From: Eleusine coracana subsp. coracana | Taxonomy: Eukaryota > Streptophyta > Magnoliopsida > Poales > Poaceae | Assembly (NCBI GenBank): GCA_032690845.1 | Contig: CM064430.1 | Coordinates: 44,489,882-44,553,881, forward strand | Direction of reading: 5' to 3' | Length of the DNA: 64,000 bases | Shown: positions 23,999 through 34,280 of the stretch, piece after piece | Position numbering within the stretch: the first letter of the stretch is position 1 | Layout: the number at the start of each line of letters is the position of its first letter | The notes under the pieces: model-generated | Databases searched by the model: none | What the model was told of the DNA's origin: nothing | The model's input: the letters and a program-made list of their open reading frames with translations, nothing else | Position numbers and translations under genes: made by a program

Positions 23999-25632
23999 TG
24001 TAAGGACCAAAGGCGTATCGGAGGGGCGGGGTGGTGAATTGGTAAGCCACTCACGAATACAAATACTTCAAGTCACACTACTTGAGTCTAACAATCATTG
24101 CAACCTAACAATTCTAGTGGGCCAAGACCCTACACATGCTAGTGTTTATGATGATAGCAAGCACGAAAGCCAAACACACTAGCCTATGCAAGCCACAATT
24201 CAACCTAGTTACTAGAGCACACAATTGCAGAATAGTAAAGAGGAGGTCAAGGTATGCTCATGATTTTTCCCGAGGTCTTGGAAGGATGGCACCTTCCCCT
24301 ACTCCTCGTTGGACCGCTCCCGCCGGAATCCCGGTCCCTCCCTCCACCGATATGGAGTTCTCGCCCACGAGCTCACAATCACTCCCGGAGTGAAGACACG
24401 GTGCACATCATCGCTGCCACATAGGCACAAGCTCGCCTCCCTTGAGAACTTGTCGGACTCCCTGAGACGAGACGGACGCTCACTATTGTTGCCCCTTTCA
24501 TCGGCGGGCTCAAACCGAGTACAAACGTGTGACGGCCTTCATAACTGATCATGATAGGCTCGATCACCAACACCTAACCGATCGAGGTATCACCATAGAC
24601 CAAAAATAACAACCTAGATCACACCCTCAAGGGCACCCCTAGCCTTAGATGTGTGTCAAGATATGCAATATCTCCTTCTAGTGCTCTCCTGTTTTCCTCT
24701 TGGACCTTACCAAATGCTCTCAGGTATTCCAATGGCCAAGGTAGGTCTCCAAGACTCCAGCAACGAAGTTATATTGGCTTCCAACCTCCAACTAGTCGTT
24801 GCTCCACGAAGTTGTCTTTCTAGACCCCAATGACTAGACAGTCTGATCACTGCCAGACTGGACCATCCGGTCTCTCTGGAACGGCTCCTAGAGCCATTGG
24901 CTGCTCTGTCCAGACTGAAAACCTATACTGATCGGACCATCCGATCAACTGACTGGACTGTCCAGTTAGACTTTCTCTCTCCATTCTAGAGACCTCCCAG
25001 TTTGTTTTCTCTCTGTCTCGGCGCGACTCTATACAGACCGGACCGTCCGGTCACTATTGAGCCTTGCACAAAAAAATTCCTTACAAACTGCTCTCTGTCC
25101 ACTTAGTGACTGTACAGTCCGGTCTCCACTGACCCTTCTTTCCGGTCACTTCGTCCAGAAGCTGAAATTCCTCGTCCTCGCTTGACTTCATTTCTCGGCT
25201 TCTTCGAATAGCTCCTTGGCTTCTCCACTATCACCTAGTGCCTTTGATTTCACTGAGCATCCATGCACATCATCGACTAGACATGACCTAAGAGAAAATA
25301 CCTAGACCCCCTTGATAGTATGGTTTTTCCTATGGACTCAAAGCCCTAACAACTGGACAAGTGTTCCCAACACTTGCTCCATAGCTTGTTCTCAGCTTTG
25401 ATCCATCTCCATCAACCTTGGAATCCATCAAACTCACAAGCCTCCATGTTTGTGGTTATTGTCATCAATCACCAAGGCAACCATCATCCATATGATTTGT
25501 AGTAGAGTTTAGAGATTGATTCCTACAAAGACAACACTCCTGTAGATATTAGCCCACAATTTCATAGTTGTCATCTATCACCAAAACATTCATACCTTGG
25601 GGATCCCATCATCAATGGTCATGAAGCTTGCA
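23999..25632 (-). repeat. Sirevirus (Ty1/copia) 3' LTR
   Basis: A 1634-bp LTR on the minus strand from TGCAAG (25632) to CTTACA (23999), a near-perfect inverted pair. Its sequence aligns along much of its length with the plus-strand LTR at 59828-61550 (shared blocks such as CCAAGGTATGAATGTT and CCTATGGACTCAAAG in complement). It carries at least five 17-bp palindrome variants of GACCGGACCGTCCGGTC at 24856, 24930, 24951, 25036 and 25108. CTAGT at 23994-23998 is a candidate 5-bp target duplication. Tat sequence begins directly below 23999. Confidence 0.85.
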
Positions 25633-25647
25633 ATCTCCCCCCTTTTT
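25633..25647 (-). other. Polypurine tract of the Sirevirus
   Basis: AAAAAGGGGGGAGAT on the minus strand directly precedes the LTR start TGCAAG. Further AGGGGGAG tracts upstream (about 26130-26230) resemble the multiple PPT-like units known from Sireviruses. Confidence 0.8.
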
Positions 25648-26355
25648 GATGATTGATGACAGCCACTGTTTATCATAATCTTAATAAGAAACAACGTGGC
25701 TAAAAGAGCTACACTACGATCGAGAGGAACCTCAAAAACATAAGCAATGAATAAACAAGGTCCTACTAGAACAAGCATCATCAAGAGCTAAGAGGAATAA
25801 GAAAGAACAGCACACTCTAGATGATATGCATGCATGTCATGTGAAGATATTAATAAAAGCATAAGGACAAGCAATGCAAGACATGAATGATGATATGAAA
25901 ATGGTTAGCACGGTAATGCATAAGAATTAAGAACAAGCAATCATCATCATGAAATCATACACAAACATAAAGGGTAAGTAAGGAATAAAAAGCACTGCGT
26001 ATGAAAATAACCAAGTGAGATTAAGATGAGTCAAACATAAGCGAATGAGAAACATGACTCATCAAAATCCACAAACATCAACAAAACCACCAAGAAAAGA
26101 TTCAAATGTATCTATCTCCCAAAACCAATGTACACGAATGCTCCCCCTAGATACAAGTTACTCTCGATCGCACAGGATCACACTCCAACTCCCCCTAGAC
26201 CTATGACATACTTCTCCCCCTTTGGCAACAAGCACCAAAAGGCAGGAAAAAGTGAACATCTACGCGCTCATGGTCGAAGGAGGTGGTGCAGCGACGTCCT
26301 CTGAAGGCTCTGCTCCTAGCTGCTCCTGTTCTGGATCCTGCTGTGCTCCCTGAGC
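25648..26355 (-). other. Non-coding region with repeated PPT-like tracts
   Basis: Between the third ORF and the 3' LTR the minus strand carries several purine tracts of the form CTAGGGGGAG or AAAGGGGGAGA (near 26140-26150, 26190-26200 and 26213-26222). No protein is recognisable. Confidence 0.6.
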
Positions 26356-28612
26356 CTATGCCGCTTCACCATCCATCTGCTTGAATAAGTCAAGGTCTAC
26401 AGGTGACTCAGACCCTCTGTCCTGTCCTACTGGTAGGACTATGGATGTCTCCTCAGCAACAGTCGCCTGAAGAATAGCAAGGTCATCCACATCCTCCTGA
26501 GTGAAACCTCGGCGGATCAGATCCTCTGCTACCTCATGTGTGGCTAGAGGAGTGTCTGTAGCAGAAGGGGGTGGAGTTGTAGCTGTCTCTAGGGCTGTCA
26601 GAAAGTCTACACGTGTGGTGTGCACTATCTCTGAGAACAGACTCCTGACTAGTAGTTGTTGGGAGGTGGAAGGTCCTGCCATCTGTGAAGTAGAAGAGTG
26701 TGTCGGTTATGTGAACAATGCAGATACTGAAAAAGCGAACACGGGGTAGAACTGAGCTGGTGAGTGAGTCTGTCCTGCTCCCCATGTCGAAATGACCCCT
26801 AAGAGTGAAGGCAGTCCAGAAGACTAGGTTGTCATCATAGCGGTGAAGGGTCCCGGCTGAGTCGGCAGCTGCTGCAAGTGTGGAAGTGCTGAAGGTCCTG
26901 GCAGCTAACTGGCCTGCCTCTGAGTCATTTCTGCCATCTATGTCATGAGAGTAGTCATCAATGTCATCTATTGTCTCTAAAGCTCTACCTGTTCTCTGAT
27001 GACCTCCATGATCTAACGTCTCTCCTCAGCTACGCTCTGGATGAAGTCACTCAGGCATCCTGCCAGTGCTGCTATAGAGAGAGTGTCCTCTGTTTGTGTG
27101 CCTTTAGGCTGGGGAGGTGCTCCTGTACTGGCTGACTCAGGAACCACCATCTCTGGATGAGTTGCCTGCTCATGAGTGACTGGTGGTGACTCCTGCTCCT
27201 CCTCTCTTGTCTGTTGACTCGAGGCTGACTACGAACCCTTGGGGACTCTAGGTGAGTAGCTGGTGGTCACCTCAGGGAACGCGTCGTACTGCTCCTCCAT
27301 CACTAGTCTCATCCTCCTCAAAAGGTAGCAGATGTAAGGAGCATAGACTAGATGGTGTTCTCCTACCCTCTTAGAGATAACCTCCTCCATCTCACCAATT
27401 AGTAAATCAGCCAAGTCAAATGGCTATCTCCTCGGAATAGCTGTTATTGCCCACTGGTGAAGTAAAGTGAACTCCTCTCTATATCCGGACCTGGGAATGA
27501 TAGTCTTGATGACTATCGCTCTAACCACCTTAGCCTCTATGGTGAGTGTCTTAGGGCCTCTCTCAAAGCCTGGGGTGAGCGGTGGTAGAAATGCAATCGA
27601 CACCATGTCATCTGAAGGTAGCTTTCCTCCCTATGGTCTGTCGGGTGGAGCAAGAGTCGGGTAGGCACTCCTATACAGCTAGAAATCTGAAGCAAGGAGT
27701 CCAAAGCTGGCTATCAGGTCTCCCCTGCTCACACATTGTGGCTACCCTTTGAATAAGAACTAGATCTCTGAGCGGTCTCTAGCAACCCAAAGTGTGGCAT
27801 AGAACTCTAGCACTATATCCTCTATGTATCTGTAGGGCTCCGGGACCAACTATGCTAGACCAGGTAGGTAAGTGAAATACTGCTCCATGCATGTGTCTAT
27901 GGCTCACCTCATAGCCTGATAAGTGGTGTACTGATGTGGCACAAATAGCTTATCTTTGCCTTTCAGCAAAAGATAGCATCTCAGACCCTCTCCAATCCTC
28001 TTCTGGAGGCCCGTCCAGTACCTCTCTCCTATAGCAGGGTCCCTAGGGACTGGAACCCACTGCTCGAAGGAGACAAGACATAGCAACTTAAGATCCTTTG
28101 CAGGAACCTTAAGGATGTTTGTCTCTCCGGCTGCATGTGCCTGTCTTTGTAGCCTCCTCGTGCACACTGCACATGTGCACCTCGGGTCTCCTGCTCGGCG
28201 AGCAATCCTCTGCTGTTGCGGCTATACTCTATTCTGTCTCCTCGACCTCCTCTGACTCTTACTCATCCTCCTCTGACTCCTCTTGCTGCCTGGAGGATCC
28301 CTGCTCCGCAGATGTCGACGACCTCTCCTGACGAGAAGTTGGAGTACCCTGCGGCCACGGTGGCAACCTGATCCATGTGTATAGCTTTGGGCATGTTGTC
28401 CTCTGTCTGGTGCTCCTCCTGTGACCCTGGTCGTCTATCTGTGTACCTGTGCTCAACAGTGATCCAGGTGTCCTACGGGAAGCCTCCATGGCCTCTATGT
28501 GTTGTGCAACCTTCCTGACCCTCTCAGACTCTATGTCCAACCTCGTCCTCTTCTTGCTCTTGGGATTTTTTGGCATCTTACCCTTGCCCTTATCCTTACT
28601 AGAACCTACCAT
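26356..28612 (-). pseudogene. Sirevirus third (envelope-like) ORF, broken
   Basis: Minus-strand coding remnant between the missing pol and the 3' LTR, the position of the envelope-like or additional ORF in some Sireviruses. It starts at the ATG at 28612 with a Lys-rich basic stretch (DKGKGKMPKNPKSKKR). A Ser/Gln/Glu-rich region follows, then a globular part with WTGLQKRIGEGLRCYLLLKG and LLHQWAITAIPRR, and a Pro/Thr/Ser-rich tail. Several in-frame stops (for example near 27900, 27420 and 27226) break it. I recognise no membrane-fusion features. The label rests mainly on position and general composition and the function is unknown. It could also be a separate transposon-related gene. Confidence 0.55.
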
Positions 28613-29110
28613 CTCTGCTGCTGCTGACTGCTGTCACTGCACGTACGTAGGTATATAAAGAATGAGCATGGAACCTATATAAATCTACCAGCAAAGCACC
28701 ACTAGGTAAGAATGCCCAATAGAAATCCTAGCACTGAATGAAGGACATGATCACTAGACAAGTATGCAAATTAACAACAGTGATCATCGACTATATGTGG
28801 CTCGTGTGAGTCATCTAGTGTGCAGTCAAATAATAGGCAATAAATCTACCTACAGACTAAACAAGAGACAACCAGCTACTAATTAATTGCATTTTAGGTT
28901 GAGCCAATTAACTAATTAATGCAACTAAAGACTAGGTATTTAGCCTAATTGTAGTAATTAAAGCTAATTGCTCGGAATCAGGGCATAATTGATGAATCGA
29001 GAGAAAGACACGATACCCTGAGGAAGTCCAACACACCGAGAAGATGAGTACCGCGGAAAGCACTCCAATCACCGAAAAAATTGGAGCTTTTGTCGCTGGC
29101 AATGGAGATG
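28613..29110. other. Spacer without recognised gene
   Basis: The AT-rich stretch upstream of the envelope-like ORF probably includes the truncated edge of the Sirevirus. Pol is not present. I see nothing else supportable. Confidence 0.5.
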
Positions 29111-29220
29111 GGGCAATTTGCCTCCTAAGCAAATGGCTCTTTAGATTGCTAAATGAAGATGGTGTTTGACAACAATTACTTAGGAACAAGTACTTTCTCT
29201 ATGATAAACCTCTCACCCAT
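29111..29220 (+). pseudogene. LINE reverse-transcriptase C-terminal scrap
   Basis: A plus-strand frame reads ICLLSKWLFRLLNEDGV, stop, QQLLRNKYF. This matches the segment just before the zinc-binding region of plant L1-like LINE ORF2 proteins, and the LINE at 41728-46864 has a comparable LLSKWIIKL region. Only about 100 bp are preserved. Confidence 0.65.
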
Positions 29221-29969
29221 ATACAAAGGATAATGACTGACTTCACATAGTGACCATGCATTGTGTTTTCTTAATAGTATAATGAATAAATTGAACTAGA
29301 CGAACAAATATAATGGCCATATATGCATTTCACTCTTTAATTATATGCATTGCAGCTTGAGATCCTAACCCTCCTTTAGTTTATTTGACCTACGCGTCCG
29401 GGTGTAAATTGCTGAACCCTAACGTTCTCAAAATTGTAGGCTAATCCTTTGTCCCTTGTGCCTGCCCGCCAGCCTCTGCAAAGCTGGCCCCGACCTTTCT
29501 CTGCATGTGACTTTGATGCTGCGAGGAGTGTAATGGGATGGATGGGCAAGCCTGGCAGCTGAGAGTTGGGGACGGCATTGATGTTGTGATTCAAGGTGGA
29601 GATTTGATCGGAGTTGCGGACGATCGACTTGATGTAAAGAGATGTAGTGAGCAAATAACTAGATGAAGGCAAGGAGTAAGGACGTTGCCCCTAGCTCAGC
29701 AGAAGGACGTTGCCGTAGCTCAGCAGAGATCATGCATGGATATCGATCTCCCTGTGGGGCATGCTGTGCGAAAGCTAACGATGGCTACTGTAATTAGGTC
29801 GCAGGATCATATATAACACTATGTATTGCATTGAAATCTCTAAAGCCGAGTATATAAGAGTACAAAATTTGGAGGACAAGTGGCCTCTTGAAAATATTTA
29901 TACGCTACATATATATGGTAAAAGAATTTCTTAAACTTTTTCTGGTGGTCCAGCTGATAGTAAGATTCA
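29221..29969. other. Spacer with an unrecognised open frame
   Basis: A 98-codon minus-strand frame at 29376-29672 and GC-mixed sequence suggest a possible host-gene scrap, but I recognise no domain. Two short direct repeats of an AGGACGTTGCC...AGCTCAGCAGA block occur near 29677 and 29702. Confidence 0.3.
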
Positions 29970-30603
29970 GGAAAAAAAATTAGGTGCGCACGCCCATACC
30001 CCCCCCCCCCCCCCCCCTGGCCCGCGTGATGCCGTTCGCTTTGTATCGCATGTAGACGCCAGCGATCGAAGGAAGCTACGCAGCCCGCTCGGCTCCAGCA
30101 AGCTCGCACGCCTCCCGTGCAGCCCCAGGTAGGGCTTCGCCACGCCGCCTTTCCATCATGGCTGATCAGGCCGCTACATCGCCGTCGTCTAGTAGGGCTT
30201 CGCCACGCCGCTCATCCGTCATGGTTGATCAGGCCGCCGCGTTGCCGATGCCTGGTAGGGCTTCACAGCGCCAGCCTTCCGCCATTGCTGATTGGGCCGC
30301 TGCGTCGCTATCGCCGGGTAGGGCTTCGATGCGCTGTCCTTTCACCATGGCTGATCGGGCCACCACGTCACTGTCGTCTGCAACTAGTCGCCTGAAGAAA
30401 ACCCTATGCTGCGAGCTGACGCGGAAGCGCGGAAGAAAACAGAGCCGTGCGAGCGCGCTGGAGCCGAGCGGGCCGCGTAGCTTCCATTGGATCGTTGGCG
30501 TCTACTATGCGATACAAAGCGAACGGCATCGCAAGAGGGGGAGGGGGGGGGGGGGGGGGTATAGGCGTGCGCATGAGCCCCGGGCTCACCTAATTTTTTT
30601 TCC
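29970..30603. repeat. Foldback element with poly-C/poly-G bearing arms
   Basis: The left arm (29970-30112) and the right arm (30456-30603) are inverted copies about 140 bp long. Both outer ends read GGAAAAAAAATTAGGTG inward, then GCGCACGCC, then a C-run, then ATGCCGTTCGCTTTGTATCGC. The right arm has a 14-bp extra block. The loop holds a 63-bp x4 minisatellite. No terminal motif assigns it to a transposon superfamily. It could be a foldback element or a local inverted duplication. It lies about 120 bp past the stop codon of the gene at 30725-31249. Confidence 0.8.
30130..30381. repeat. 63-bp x 4 tandem repeat
   Basis: Four units start at 30130, 30193, 30256 and 30319, each beginning TAGGGCTTC and containing a TGGCTGATCAGGCC-like core. 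The exact 63-bp spacing keeps a 21-residue periodic frame open on the plus strand, although no expression signal is evident. Confidence 0.93.
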
Positions 30604-30650
30604 AAGATTCACATGTTATTATAACAACAAAAAACATAGCACATTTAAAT

Positions 30651-30656
30651 TTTATT
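30651..30656 (-). terminator. Poly(A) signal for the 30725-31249 gene
   Basis: AATAAA on the minus strand, about 70 nt after the TAG stop of the adjacent minus-strand gene. Confidence 0.5.
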
Positions 30657-30724
30657 TCCACCGGACTGAGAACAACGTAAGTTTACATTTGCAATTGACT
30701 GGCCTGCAGTATCAGAATATCATT

Positions 30725-31249
30725 CTACTTTCCTGTAGCATTAGCAGCAGCTTCCACCGACTCCTCCTTACGCTTGGTCCAGGTGAAAAAGATGAGGCCG
30801 CCGACTATGAGAAAGCAAGCGGCCGCATCAGTTGCACTTGACTCAGGGATCGGTTCAGCCTTTGCGCCCTTAAGCAATCCACTGGCGGCAACCTTCGCGT
30901 CATTAGTTGGAAGATTCTTGCTGCTTGGGGCTGGCGCCATCGACGGTGGCATTGCTTGCTCCGGTGGCGGTGGCGGTGGCGTGGAGCCACCGGGAGGACG
31001 GGCGTACCGCGAGATTTGAGAGGAGCCTGTTTCTGTTGGTGGCACGGGCGGCGGCGCGTAGCCACCGGAACGGGCGTAGCGAGAAGGGTTGCCCGAATCT
31101 GCCGGTGGCACGGGGGGCGCTGGTGGATGCTGCGGCTGCACGTAGCCGCCGGCTCGGGCGTAGCGAGAGTAGGCGCGAGATGGCGGCGACGCGCGTGCGA
31201 TCTTGCTCGCCGCGGATCGTAGCAGCGCCGTTCCTACGCGTGCGGCCAT
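30725..31249 (-). CDS. Small Pro-rich protein, probable mitochondrial membrane protein
   Basis: An intact 174-residue uninterrupted frame starting at the ATG at 31249 and ending with TAG at 30725. The N-terminus is rich in Arg, Ser and Ala with few acidic residues (MAARVGTALLRSAASKIARA), as expected for a mitochondrial presequence. The middle has three imperfect RYAR-(A/S/P)-GGY repeats separated by proline-rich linkers. The C-terminus has one hydrophobic segment (CFLIVGGLIFFTW) followed by a basic TKRKEE tail, consistent with a single membrane span. I do not recognise the family and give no function. High GC and a clean frame against degraded neighbours support a real gene. A CACTA element ends 263 bp upstream of the start. 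An upstream in-frame ATG at 31303 exists, but the later ATG gives the better targeting peptide. Confidence 0.75.
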   Translation of the reverse strand: MAARVGTALLRSAASKIARASPPSRAYSRYARAGGYVQPQHPPAPPVPPADSGNPSRYARSGGYAPPPVPPTETGSSQISRYARPPGGSTPPPPPPEQAMPPSMAPAPSSKNLPTNDAKVAASGLLKGAKAEPIPESSATDAAACFLIVGGLIFFTWTKRKEESVEAAANATGK

Positions 31250-31511
31250 GTTTGATGCTATGGGTCGGTCCTTCCTGTGATCTGTTAGACGACCCAAACC
31301 CAAGCAACGACGAACCCGATGGTTGAGAGAAACTGAGATTTTCTCCTATGGGTTCTCGATCTGGCTCCTTTTGGTCCGCCGCCGATCGTAGGTCAAACTT
31401 TATAGCCGGGTGCGGGGTGGGCGAGCCTGTGCCTATACGGTACGGAGACGAAAAGGCGTACCGCTGTGGACGACTCCGACCCGGACATGAATCCAATTTT
31501 TTCCTAGTTCA

Positions 31512-33505
31512 CACTACCGGAAACCTACGATATACCAAGTGCCATGATATTTGCCGAGCGCTTTTCCACGGGCACTCGGCATATAGGTCATTGCCGAGTG
31601 TTAAACCTGCAGACTCTCGACATATACATGACACACAATATTAAAGACGTTTATCGAGTGTAAGTAAAAGGGACACTCGGCAACAAAACCGGCAGCTCTC
31701 GACAACTAAAAACACCCGACAGACGTATGGGGTTCAGTGGGGCACAGCGCTGGCTAGGGACGGAAATAGCCGCCACCGTTAGGCTATGTCGAGTGCTTAA
31801 AACTAGCACTCGGCAGCTAACACAGATGCCGAGTGTCTGCTTATGGCACTCGATAAATATGAAAAAAAAACTTTAAAAAACACCACTTGTCTATTTTCTA
31901 TTTGCACTAGTATAATATATAACAATCAATGACAAAGTATTGTATTTATATTAACCTGTTTTTTATATTCTATCATTTTTTTGTTCAAATATAATTTCTT
32001 GTTAAAAATCAAGTTTGAACTACAAGTACTTAAAATAATCGAATATAGTGAAAGAAAAAATAATATTTAGTTTACTAAGTCCAATTTGAGTCCATATGCA
32101 TGAAAACGAAACAATATTTCATGCATCTTATTTATGAAACATGAGCACGAACATGTCATCTACTTGTATTGAAATTATATAAAAAAACAAACAAAGTAAA
32201 AAAATCACAAAACTTGTCATAGTATCCTGATATCATATGGGAAGGTTGTGTTAAAAAATAGAGAAGAATTCATAAAAGTTATTAGATACATTCTTCATAA
32301 ATCGAACAATCTCAAATGAAGATGCGTAGAGTTAACAGGAAACGAGTAAGATTTCAAATCAAATTGATAATTCAATTGAAATTTACCTTTGAAACTTTTT
32401 GTATACATGGAAGATCATATTCATTTAGTCATGTCTAAATTTGGTCATTTTTTGGATAGATATGATAATTTCTTATATATTTTTTAAATATTGAGTATTC
32501 AACGAAATAATTTAGATTTGAGCTAAAAGTATATAAAATAACAGATTTTTTTATTATAACATCAAATTATAAGTATTTCTTTATTTTTCTAAGTATATTT
32601 TGAAAATTAGTGATACATTTCTAGTTAAATTATAACAATTTTTAAAGTAAAACAGAAAATAGTTTGCCGAGTGCCCAGGATCGATTCACTCGGCATAATT
32701 AAAGGATGCGGAGTGTTTTGGATCAAGGCACTCGGCATAATTCAAAGCTTCCGAGTGCCCCAGATCTAGGCACTCAGCATCTTTCATTTGACTTAGGTCC
32801 AAAAACGCCGTCTCTCTCCCGATTTCTCCTCTCTCTACTGCTAGCTCTATTTCGTCCCTGTGCCACCTGCCGCCAGTGCGCCGCCTGCCGCCGTCCGCCA
32901 CCATGCCGCCATCGCCGCCCGCCACCGCGCCGCCTGCCGCCGTCGCCCGCCACCGTGCTGTGATTATATATATAATTGTTGTAATTTTTATGGTTCGTGG
33001 CTAGATAAAATAAAAAAAACATGTTAGTATTTTAACACCTTTGCCAAGTGCCAGGGACCAACACTCGGCAAAGAAACCATTTGCCAGGCACCTGTCACTT
33101 TGTTTGCCGAGTGTTACATAAATACACTCGACATCCTAGGACGTGATGCCGAGTGCCAGATCTAGAGGCACTCGGCATACTTGGCTGCGATGCCGAGTGC
33201 CTTTCACCTCGGCACTCAACATACATGGGATAGATGTCGAGTGCCACTTCCACGGGCACTCGCATACTGGATGTCGCCGTTACATGCCGTGCCGTCCACC
33301 TTTTGTCGCCGAGAGGGAAAGACGACTCTCGGAGACTTGGTTGCCGAGTGCACGACTTTTGACACTCGGTAACTACGTAGTTGCCGATGAAACAGGTACC
33401 GAGTCTCTGATACCAACGGCTACCGTCGACATATAAGATGCCAAGGACAAACTGGGTTTTGCCGAGTGCCTCTGGCACTCGGCATTTTGCCCGATTCCGG
33501 TAGTG
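31512..33505. mobile_element. Non-autonomous CACTA element
   Basis: A 1994-bp element with perfect 11-bp terminal inverted repeats CACTACCGGAA and a clean TCA duplication on both sides (31509-31511, 33506-33508). Both subterminal regions carry many copies of TGCCGAGTGC or its complement, the usual transposase-binding clusters of this grass CACTA group. The interior is AT-rich with a short GC-rich block (32870-32960), and no transposase is visible. It lies in the 5' flank of the gene at 30725-31249. Confidence 0.93.
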
Positions 33506-33836
33506 TCAGGCAGCACTTGGGCCTCTCTCTCCGGGCCGCTACCGACCGCCTCCAGCGCCGCACGCGTGGGTTGCCTCCACTGCTCCGTCTATGAACGCGA
33601 AACGCTGTCCCTGCTGTGCTCCTGCACGTCCATATCTGGTTCTCAGAATCTCAGGCAGAGATCAAGCGGCGTCTCGGTCGATCTTCTCCTTCTCTCCCGC
33701 CGGTGGCGCGGTCTCTAATCCAGCCTTTGCAAGATCGTGATCAGATAGCCAAGGTATCTGACCCTCTGACTCCATCGATCGATGTGCACTGTGTCCACAC
33801 TTGACGTCGACGTGCTCATCACCAATAAGCACAAGC
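33506..33836. other. GC-rich flank displaced by the CACTA insertion
   Basis: This is the original upstream neighbour of position 31511 before the CACTA insertion, so part of the promoter of the 31249 gene may lie here. No clear TATA box or gene is seen. Confidence 0.4.
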
Positions 33837-34030
33837 CACTACTACAAAAGTACAGAACCGATATTTAGTGACGGTCAAAAACAGCCATTGGTGGTGGTTT
33901 TTTCAAGCGTCATTGAGCACTGAAAGTGGCCAAGCCTAAGTAACGGTCGAGTGCACCGCGCCACTCGGGTCAAGTGTCCAATGGTGGTCCAAATGACGTC
34001 ATTGGTAGCGTCACTGCAGAGGATAGTAAC
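33837..34030. mobile_element. CACTA left-end fragment
   Basis: Begins CACTACTACAAAAG with subterminal GTGACGGTC-type words and then stops without a matching right end. It looks like a truncated CACTA terminus. Confidence 0.55.
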
Positions 34031-34045
34031 CCAGTTATGTAAGTA

Positions 34046-34280
34046 CTACTACCTCCGCCCCTAAAAGGTTTTCGCTTTTGACTTTTAAGCATCATATTTG
34101 ATCGTTTGTCTTATTAAAATAATTTATAGATAAATTATTTATTTTTTTATAACTTAGTGTATTATGAAAAATATTTTAATTATAATGTATCTATTTCTAA
34201 ATTTATATAAAAATTTTAAATAAGATGAACGGTCAAATATAGTGTCTGAATGGTCAAATTTTGAATAAGATGAACGGACA
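34046..34280. mobile_element. Degenerate Stowaway-like MITE
   Basis: Starts TACTACCTCCGCCCCTAAAA, close to the Stowaway (Tc1/mariner) terminus CTCCCTCCG, followed by the usual AT-rich interior with repeated AAGATGAACGG words. The right terminus is not preserved. Confidence 0.5.

Noticed and set aside
29376..29672. Possible host gene exon on the minus strand
   Set aside because: The frame is moderately long but I recognise no motif, and no splice or start context supports it.
30130..30381. CRISPR-like regular repeats
   Set aside because: Units are contiguous 63-bp tandem repeats with no unique spacers, in a plant nuclear context.
30158..30841. 227-codon plus-strand frame
   Set aside because: Its length comes from the 63-bp repeat and antisense of the neighbouring gene. 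It runs into the coding region of the 30725-31249 gene on the other strand.
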